Positions 45,859-55,182 of a stretch of DNA of 64,000 bases are shown here, piece after piece (position 1 is the first letter of the stretch; each line of letters starts with the position of its first letter). Source of the stretch: Alnus glutinosa (taxonomy: Eukaryota > Streptophyta > Magnoliopsida > Fagales > Betulaceae); NCBI RefSeq assembly GCF_958979055.1, contig NC_084887.1:39001120-39065119 (forward strand), in the 5' to 3' direction. The notes beneath the pieces were generated by a model. It was given only the letters and a program-made list of their open reading frames with translations. It had not been told where the DNA came from and ran no database searches. The position numbers and the translations under genes are program-made.

Positions 45859-47380
45859 CTAGACATAGTATATCATGCCAACTTCAATAAGACTAATGTG
45901 AGGAATGTTAAGCGCCACAGCGGGACCCCTGCAATTCTTCCGCAGAAATGAGTACCCAATATCAATCACAATCTTTTTCAAGAACGAGGAAGATCTCCTT
46001 GCCTTCACATATGAGTGCCCCAGGATATATGCAACCCCTGCTTCCTTTGCCTGAATCAAATCCATCAGTTCTTCCCTAACTGTAGGATCCATCCCAGGGC
46101 TTGGAGGCAACTGAAACCTCACATGGCGCTTCCTGAGTTGCGGGTTCTCATCATCATAAACAGATCGCAAACTCTGGAGGGTTAAAGACTTGCTACTTTG
46201 GATGGAGTTGTGTGAGCTCACACCAACAACGTCTTGCTCAGATACTATTAGGCTTGAGGTTGATTGCAGAGTTCTGGTACTTATAACAGCCATCCGCCCG
46301 TCAAGTGATGAACTTTCCGAGGTTGAGATCTGTGGTTCTACAGCTTCCATCAGGATGAACTCTGCAATGCTTTGTATGAGCTGGTTCTCAAAGTCTTCAT
46401 CCCGCTGAATGTCCTTATACCCATACCTCACTATGCACCTGTACATACGATACGGTCTTGGGCCAATCCGGCCTATGAGGAAACGTTCTTCGGGCGAGAC
46501 ATAAGGAACCGGGACTGATTTTACACAAACAAAAACTAACACCTTATGGAAGGCAGGGAGGTTTGTTACAAAGTGGGAAAATATTGCAGGGACTCCTGTC
46601 GCCAGTTCTGAGTATATGAGGCCTATCCCAGGCACACGGACAATACCAAGGCTGGGGCCCAGGCCAAGTAACCATTTTAACGAAACTTTGTTGTGCAGAT
46701 CAAAAGAGTACTTCTTGCGAGTCCCATAATGCCAGACATACATTACGACCATGAAGAAGAAAGAAAGCACAAGGGGGACCCATCCTCCCTGAGGCACTTT
46801 TATAAAAGCTGCTGACAAGTATACACCCTCAATAAACCAGAAGAAGAAAAAGAATACCGCAGCCAGAAAGACATTTTTCTGCCAAACGAAGATTATAACA
46901 AGTGCCATGAGAAATGTTGTGATGAACATCACTGTCATGCAAGCAAGCCCTGGGAAACAAAAACCAAAATTGAATCAAGATCACATAAGGGTCATGGGGC
47001 TAATAAAAAGTCAGAAAATAACTGTTCCGTGTTGCCTTTACTGCAAATATGGCACATTGCCTTGGATATAGGCAACTTGTTTCGTCCCACTATTGGCACT
47101 ACCATGAAAACTCGAATCTATCATCATAGTCTATGGCTTCGATTTGGGTCATTAAACAAAGCTGGAGCGAGCAGCAACTAATAAATCCTCACGGCACATA
47201 TGCATAACTTTAAGATCTCTTTTAGTTTGCAGAATAGACTCCTGAAATTGAATGGAATAGTCATTCCTTTGTTTAGTAAGGGTCTATTCCTTAAAAGTTG
47301 GAATATTGGAATAACTATTCCCTTACGAAAAGGAATTCATATTCCTCTAAAAATGAGAGGAATAGACTACATTTTCCAAA

Positions 47381-47411
<31 letters not shown>

Positions 47412-50400
47412 CCACTCATTATTTTCTATTTTCTCTCAATTTTTTTTTTAAAAAGAAAAAAGAAAAAAAGAAAAAAAAGCCCTTTATAGTGGCCGGCCAA
47501 CCAGGTTGGCCACATATGGAGCCGGGGTGGTCGGCCAGCCACCAAAGAGCTGGGGGTGGCTGCGGCCACCCACTAGTTTTCAAAAAAAAAAATTGTTTTT
47601 AAAATTTTTATTTTTTATTTTTTTTATTTTATGTGGGGAGTTTTTTTAGTAATTTTGATTGGATTCCAATTAAAGTATATGAGTTGTTACCAAATTAAAG
47701 AGTAGGAACAGCCATTCTATTCCTCTTTTTTATTCCCGATAATAACTATTTCATTTCCTAATGAAATACTCATTCGGCTAACCAAAAGAGGCCCAAGTAT
47801 TTATACTTTTTTTATTTTCTAGTTTTCTTTTTTATGAACATACAAGTGTAGCATATCTTTTGTTGTATACGTACATGTTTATAGGTATACTATAATATTA
47901 AGCAAAACATGGTTCTTATAGATTTAGCAAAATTTATAAGATTTTTCCACAAAGGTAAAAAGCATGATTTAAGGTGAATTAGATGGTTCTATTCTCTTTA
48001 ACATTAATTTAGTCTTCTGTTTGTGTTTCATATGCAATGAGTCATGACATGGGATTTTATTTAATATTTACTGGTACAGCAATTTAAATGAGGCCTCCTT
48101 TTTATTTTTTATTTTTTTGTTCTTTTTCCAATTCTCTGCAATCCCTATCAACATGAAATGCTCTACACACACACACACACACCAACATCAACATCAACAT
48201 CTATTGAGTGGTAATTAGTCATGGATATAAACTACAAGCCTAAATCCACAATGTACATAGACACATATATATCCACAAACAACTCAACAACGTCGACATC
48301 TATTGAGTGGTAATTAGTCATACATACAAACTCCCTAAAGCCACATCAAAATTGTTAAGAGTCCCACATTGCCAAGGTATGTCTAGGTTGTGGGCTTTAT
48401 AAGCCTTGAGCAAACCTCTTTCCTTAAGGTGTCTTTTGTGAAAGAGTTAGGCTCAATGGACTTTATCATGGTATCAGAGTTTCAGGGCCTTGGACAATGT
48501 TGAGCCTTCCCTCCTGTTGTACACGTGTTTGGACAATAGTACCACACGTGAGGGGGCGTGTTAAGTGTCCTATATTGCCAAGGTATGCCTGGGTTGTAGG
48601 CTTTATAAGCATTGAGCAAACCTCTTCTCTTAATGTGCCTTTTTGGAAGAGTAAGACTCAATGAACTTTATCAAAAATAAAGTCTCCTAATGGCTGAGAG
48701 TCTGACCATAGACTGGTACCAAGAAGATATTGCCCCAGCAAACATTGACAGATACTGATGGTAGCTTTTGTAAAGAGAGGGGGGAGGGGGTGCTGTCAAA
48801 AGGACTCAAGCAACACAAGGTGTATTAAAATCCTCGGTTATAATTTTTTTTTTTAAAAAAAAATGAGGAGCTAATTATAGTAGGACGTTACAACTAAAAA
48901 ACAGAGAGTCGAATGAGCTCTAGCTCGATTTGCATCTCCTGTCCCTATAGAGACAATGTGAAAGGCATGGTTATGGCTTCAAGACCCATCGGAAGCGTAT
49001 AAAACTTATCAATCCGAAGAGAGATAGAGAGCTCTTTCAAAGAATGACTTACCATAAGCATTTCCAATCATAGTTGTGTCTTGAAATCCAACAGTTATGG
49101 CAAGAGTAAGGATCATGAGTATCCAGTTTATTTCTGGGATGTAGATTTGCCCATATATATGTTTTGAGGTGTGCACAACTTTGACTCGCGGAAAGCAGCC
49201 GAGGGCATGGCATTGTTTGATGATGGAGAAAGTAGCAGTGATGATAGCCTGACTCCCAACAATTGCTGCAAGGGTAGCAATAACAAAGACAGGCCAAAAT
49301 ACAGCTTCTGCAAGACAAGCAAGGATAGAAAGCAAACTAAGACCGAGCCGAGTTCAAGAACAGAATTCTGGTACTAATATCTTTTAATGATAGAATGAAC
49401 TAACCAGGTATTGACGCATAGAAACTTTTAGAAATGGCATCCTGATGTTTAGAAAGGAAAGCAGCTTGACCCATGTATTGCACTACCAAACAAGGGTATA
49501 CAACAAATGCAAACGCAAGCTGAACAGGCAAAAATAAAATCAAGATTCTCACTTATTTAAACCCACATGAAGAAACCTACAAACTAAAAAATGAGTTGGG
49601 TTATGTAGACATATTGCCTACACTAAGTGCTTTATTTTCAAACCATCAAACAGAATGATAGATTTAACAAATAATTATGAGTTCATTTGGATTTCAATAG
49701 AGAGATCGGCCAAATGGGAAAATAACAAGTGAGTCCCTCACTCATGCTAGTAAACCCATCTCCACGACCTCCCATTTGGAACCATTTGTATCTTCTGTGA
49801 ATTAAACACAGGTCAAATAATAAACTCACCCTTATTGACAAGGCAGTGAAATGACCAAGATCTGCAAACATAGCTTCAGTACCTGGTGAGACACAGAAAA
49901 AGCTAAGAAGTCAAAAGTGACTTAAATTTAGCGCTATCCCAAAATTACAATGGTAATTTGAGGTAGTAAGAGCTACTTGTTTCTAATAAAACCAAAAATA
50001 CTACTTAAGCTCAACCAGAACCACAAAGATGGATTGCACCATCTGATGTAAAGATCCAGTGAGCATATCATGCACGCTAAATAATATTCAAACAATTCTT
50101 AGATCCAACATACCAGTTATAGAAAGAAGAATCCCTCCAAGAGAAATCCAACCATCTTTACCAGTCTCACTAAAGAATTTGATAATATAATGTGGGGAAA
50201 ATGCACGCACAATCTTTGGATTCCAGTGTATTGTGTTGTACAGCCCAATAGAAAAAATAGATACCAACCAGATGGTCACAATTGGTGCAAACATAAATGA
50301 TACCCTGTGGGTGCCACAATGCTGCAGAGCAAACAGACCTACCAATATTACACAGGCAATCAAGAGGAGTTCACCTACGAACAATAAGTAACATAATATG

Positions 50401-53201
50401 TTAGAAAAGAAAAAAAAACAGTAAATGATGCCCTACAAAATATTTATCAAAAGGCATCGTGAATCAGAAACATCAAGTTGCAGTACATAAAGATAACTGC
50501 TTACCCTTATTTAACTTCGCTTCTGTGTTTAGTCCTGATACCGATGATAGAACTGCAAAATATGCCCAACACTCCTTAATTCCACAGAAGAAAATCCTAT
50601 CGTGGTTAAAAAAGATTAAGCTTATTAATCTCAGATTAGAATCCCCACAAGGTATAGCAATAAACCAATGGAAGATCCTATGGAATAATTCTTTATCGGC
50701 ATTAGAGCACATATAGATCACTTTCCACTATGAGAAACAACTAATGTACGAAATGGCACTTCGCTGGGAAATATAACCTTAATGCTACAAATTAAAGGGG
50801 TGAATATTTCAGAAAGACGATAACACTCACACCCTTCAATTCTAGCTGCTTAAGTGATGAGTGATCCGCATAACGAGATTAGGCGAAATACAAAACTAAC
50901 CAGACATTTTTAAGCATTTTTAATCATCTGAGTTAAAACTAGATCAGTGTTAGAAATGGACCAAGCATCTATATCCATGTGATGGATCAGATAATTAAGT
51001 GCACACTATGGGGAAGTTCTCCAGGACATTTTTCCTTTCTCCATAGCAAGCATTGGTAGAATATAATAATTAAGTCTACCATTTCCTATCAGCTTAAGTT
51101 TTTTGAATAAGTAGTGATTTAACATAGTATCAAAGCAAAGATTCTGAGTTCAAACCTTGTATCCGTCATTTACCCCCCATTTCAGTTAAAAATTCCACGT
51201 GTTGGGCATCCCTTATTGAAGAAGAGTTTGAACTCACACATGAAAATGAGTATTATAATATAATTTAAATGATTAAGTCTATCATTTCCTATCAACTTAA
51301 ATTTTTGGAACAAGTGATAATTTAGCAAACATGACACTGGACATGAGAGCAACGTGTTGGGGACCACTTTAGTAACTTCTTATCAATACCTTACCTGAAA
51401 TTGCAGGAGTAAGCACTCCGTCGCCTATGACCATGCAAGCACCAAACAATACCACAAGAAGTAGGGCGGTTCGCAGCCTTTTATGCTTCTCTAAAAATCT
51501 CTTCAGCGGGGAAGGGGCTACAACCTGTGATGATGGGCCATATTTATAGGCTGAGAGTTCTTCATCCGCTGCTTGTTGATTGGGAAGTAAGCTAAACTTT
51601 GCATGCCGGCAAAGCAGTGAGTAAAGTGCAAACGTCCCACCTGCCATCAGTTTGAATATAATAAGAATTGGTAAAGGCTTGATTAAAAGATTATTTGAAC
51701 TAGATGTAACGAAAGGATAATATCCAGTAAATAAAACTTTTTGCCACACCTTCACCGTTATCATCTGCACTCAATACGATAAAGACATACTTGAGCAAGG
51801 GTATCAATGTCAGTGTCCAGAAAATTAAGGAAAAGGCACCAAATATTGCTGCCTCATTTTTATGTTTTTGCAGTGTGCTTGTATAAACATAGAGAGGTGA
51901 AGTGCTCAGATCCCCGTATACTACACCAAAGCTTTGAAAAGCTAATATTAGATTCTTGGAGAGATTCACCCATGAAAGCTGCAAGGGAACAAAATATTGA
52001 TAAAGTTTAATGATTTCAGAAAAAGAATATGATTCATGCCACAGGTGATGCTATATCCAATGGCATCTGAAAGCCAAAACAAAAAAGTTGGGAAGCCAAT
52101 CATAAATTTTATGCTTCAGAGTTTGTTGTCTATTGATGACAACAGTGCTAAACAACTATACTTTTTCTTTTTCTTTTTCTTTTTCTTTTTTTTAAAAAAA
52201 TTATTTTATGACGAAGAACTCCTCCAAGGCAGGGCCACTTTGTGTACCCACCCCTATCAGGTAAACCTCAAATCCGTGTAAAACTAAACAACTATACTTG
52301 GGTTAAGTCTCCGCCATACAAACATCAAAGCCAAGGTAGATATTCCAGTGCACAATGATGGAGCCTATAACTTATCAAAGGATCACTGAAGCAAGCAACA
52401 CCCAAAATCAAAAATTCATTGATTTACTGTTAATTCTTGAGAACCAGACTCCAAACATCACCTTAACACCTTTAGCATTCAAGGAATTTGTAGAAAACGC
52501 CACTGGACTCACTGCCTCGTCATACATGAATAATTCTACCAAATACAGTACAAGTTTCAGCTCTCCATCTAAAAAAATGTAAATAGGACAACGATGCTCA
52601 AAGTCAAAGTAATTTATACATCATATTTCATATATCATATTAGAAAGCTAACGTCGCCCACTGGATTAAAAAAATGATAATAACAGAACTCGTAACATGT
52701 TGACCAAACGAATGGAAGTTATGGAACTTAACCCGGTTGGACTCCGCCTAAAAAGGTGGAAGAAATTCTACATATCTTACAGAAAAAATCACCAGAATCT
52801 CAAATTCTTAGTTATCACTTATTGAAGCTTGTAAACGCAGACAATCCTGTGTTCTTTGTGTGTGTGTAAGACTAAATAAATCAGTTGAGCCAAACTTTAT
52901 TCAGAATCCATTTAAGTTTAGCCCAGACAACAAGGAGCATATGATTTCCTTCGAAGAGTTCATATATAAGAAGAAGCCAGAAAACAGACCAAACAAATAC
53001 GAGAATGAAAATCAAACGAACGACGCAAAAATGAGAAAAGGAATCTAAAAATGAGATCAAACATTCAAGCAACAACAACTCCCGGATACAAATAGAAATT
53101 CAAAGGTAAAACTAAGAATTTGGATTGAGAGAGAGAGAAAGAGAGAGAGGGCGAACCTGGGAAGGGCTTCGAGGAACCGGAATTCCGGACTCTGGCTCCA
53201 T
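45859..53201 (-). CDS. KUP3: Potassium transporter of the KUP/HAK/KT family
   Basis: Nine exons: 53201-53157, 51978-51750, 51640-51395, 50552-50505, 50374-50114, 49882-49830, 49519-49405, 49307-49053, 46949-45859; phases all agree, giving 780 residues. It starts [15 protein letters not shown] and reads [109 protein letters not shown]. About twelve membrane segments are followed by a cytosolic domain ([20 protein letters not shown] ... [20 protein letters not shown]). Similarity along the whole length is greatest to Arabidopsis KUP3/KT4 (At3g02050), a potassium uptake carrier induced by potassium starvation in roots. Introns 3 and 8 carry TRIM elements, intron 8 also a Harbinger-type MITE. The stop at 45859 follows the family ending MIYYV. 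Confidence 0.95.
47214..47793. mobile_element. PIF/Harbinger-type MITE (copy 3) in KUP3 intron 8
   Basis: Ends GATCTCTTTTAGTTTGCAGA and, inverted, GGCCTCTTTTGGTTAGCCGA match the two copies at 7.7 and 10.6 kb. Subterminal GGAATAG motifs are shared. The interior has a GC-rich part with GGCCGGCC/TGGCCAAC palindromes (about 47493-47572). Flanks are TAA and CAA, so the target duplication is worn. Confidence 0.75.
48353..48673 (+). mobile_element. Complete TRIM retrotransposon in KUP3 intron 8
   Basis: Two terminal repeats of 116 and 115 bp (48353-48468 and 48559-48673; start TGTTAAG, end CTTTATCA) enclose a 90-bp interior. The interior starts with TGGTATCAGAG, the primer site for initiator methionine tRNA, and ends with the purine tract GAGGGGGCG. 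Exact 5-bp duplications AAAAT flank it (48348-48352, 48674-48678). With no coding capacity this is a terminal-repeat retrotransposon in miniature, mobilised by enzymes from elsewhere. The two repeats differ at roughly one base in seven, so the insertion is old. Confidence 0.9.
51054..51327 (+). mobile_element. Degenerate TRIM-like retrotransposon in KUP3 intron 3
   Basis: The stretch AATTAAGTCTACCATTTCCT..AGCTTAAG..GAATAAGTAGTGATTTAACA (51054-51124) recurs as GATTAAGTCTATCATTTCCT..AACTTAAA..GAACAAGTGATAATTTAGCA (about 51251-51327). Directly after the first copy comes TAGTATCAAAGC, two changes away from the primer site TGGTATCAGAGC. Structure and size fit a worn TRIM; borders are approximate. 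Confidence 0.7.
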
Positions 53202-54629
53202 GGGCAAGACAGCAAAACCTCTGCGCTCTATGCGGGTGTGTGTTTTGTACTAGTACGGTGGGGAGCTCGCAAAGAGTTTGAAGCTTCACCCAGGAGAAGA
53301 TCCTATTCCGAATTTCCGTCTCCTATCTCGCTTCTTTTTCTTGGAAAAAAAAATGTCCAGGTACCCTTCTTAGTTAGCGTCTCACGCGGACGAAACGCGC
53401 GTGTCGAAATCCCACGTGTCATGCAATCTCCCACCCAGCCAAATGCCAATACCCGATACGCAATTTGGTATCCACCACGAAACGGGGGTACAAAAATTAA
53501 GAAAATTAAGTAATATTATTTGAAATAACGCACCATGATGTCTATCCCCTTTCCAACGTGTAATTATATCGCTACTGACTGCAGCTCTTCGACAATCGTA
53601 CATCTCTATCCATCAATGCCCCAAAGAATATATTTATTTTCAAATATGAACAGAAACAAGATAAATCAATTAAAATTTAAATAAAATAAAAAGAGGTGCC
53701 CGGGGCTGGGGCTGGGCCTGGGCCTGGGCCTCCACGATCTTCGATTTACTTTTTCTTATTGAGAAGTGATATGCCAGGAATGAAAAACCGTTTTCTTGCA
53801 AGCCTTTTATCATAATAATAATAATAATAATAATTAAAAAAAAAAAGTAAAAATAATCAAAAAGTGTCATTTGATTGACACTTTTTTTTATTATTTTTAC
53901 TTTTTTTATTAAATAGGGCTGGTTGGGGGACGATTTTTTTGTCCCCCAACAATCATTTCCCTTCCTTCTTTGATGCTTCTTCTGTTCTTCACCATTACAT
54001 GGTCGGCCCCTCCAACCTATCATTCATGTCTTCTTTTTTATTTTATTTTTAAAAAAAATATTCTCATGACTTTTTTTTAAAATCAAATTTGTATCCTTCC
54101 CAATATTTATTATTATTATTATTTTGCCCCTAAACCTAAAATGCTAGTTCCGCCCTAACACTATCTAATGGTATGATCTTATTATCTTCATGATGTCGGA
54201 CTAATGCATCAAATACATTATTCATACAACCAATAATTATAAATCATGATTGCCTCAATTTTAATTTACATTTTATGATGTTGTATCAAACTAGGCTTTG
54301 TGAATTATAGAGTGCATATGGCCCCACAATTTTGCGGGTTAAATGTGTATTTTTAAAAATATTGGTTTAAAAATGTGATTTTTTTTATTTTTTTTTTCAC
54401 ATTTTCAATCTACACGAAAATGGATTTTATTTTAAAGTAATATTTTAAAAATCAAATCGTGATTTTATTAAAAACTTAACTATATTTAAAAAATCACATT
54501 TTCATTAACTACGTTATAAAATCGCTATTTTCTCAAACCACGTGTTATAAAAACCACTAAACCAACACATAATTCTTAAATCCTTAACTAATAGGTTGTG
54601 CAATACACATAACAATATATATAAATATA
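53202..54629. other. KUP3 promoter region and intergenic DNA
   Basis: KUP3 leader and promoter lie in about 53202-53600 (minus strand). A hairpin follows at 53836-53908. At about 54060-54165 lies a copy of an AT-rich repeat whose inverted text (GGGCGGAACTAGCATTTTAG, GGGGCAAAA) recurs in similar form at 62343-62520. No gene recognised. Confidence 0.5.
53836..53908. repeat. AT-rich hairpin
   Basis: AAAAAGTAAAAATAATCAAAAAGTGTCA and the inverted copy TGACACTTTTTTTTATTATTTTTACTTTTT in two arms of ~33 nt, with a 6-base loop. Confidence 0.7.
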
Positions 54630-54634
54630 AAGGA

Positions 54635-55025
54635 TGACGGCGTCATGGGTTACAAGAGTTATTTTAGTAATTATTTTCTTATTATTTTCTTGCTCAATAA
54701 GGATCCTTTCCACATGGAAAGTATATTGCTCCTATAGCAAGTATCCGTTAGTCTGTTATTTTTATTTGGCAAGTAGCCGTTGTATCCAATAAAGGGTCTA
54801 CTCGAAAAGGCTAGTAATAATGTGGGCAGCGCGTAATTCACTAGGGTTGGATTAGGGTTTCATCCTAATCCTATTTAACCTCTCTTCTGTAATCGAATGA
54901 AGGTAGAATAATTTTGATGAATAAAGCTATGGTTTATTCCCCTGAGGTGTGATTCCTCCCATCCCTAACGAGACGTTGGTTACCTTCCCCAGTTCTTTGT
55001 CCTTTTTCTACATTCTGCTGCGTCA
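54635..55025 (+). repeat. 5' LTR of the chromovirus
   Basis: Starts TGACGGCGTCATGGG, ends TTCTGCTGCGTCA. It contains a TATTTAA promoter motif near 54873, and AATAAA (54920-54925) as poly-A signal. Confidence 0.95.
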
Positions 55026-55029
55026 ATTT

Positions 55030-55041
55030 TGGTATCAGAGC
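55030..55041 (+). other. Primer binding site of the chromovirus
   Basis: TGGTATCAGAGC, complementary to the 3' end of initiator methionine tRNA, four bases after the LTR. Confidence 0.85.
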
Positions 55042-55182
55042 ACCTTGATTATCTTCCTAGGTAATCCCAGATCCGACCACCACCACACCCCGTCCCCGCC
55101 TCCCTGTTATTACGTCCTAAACACCAACCCATTCAATTTCCCACTATACAACTTGTTTCCTGAAATCTGCGACCATCTCCTG

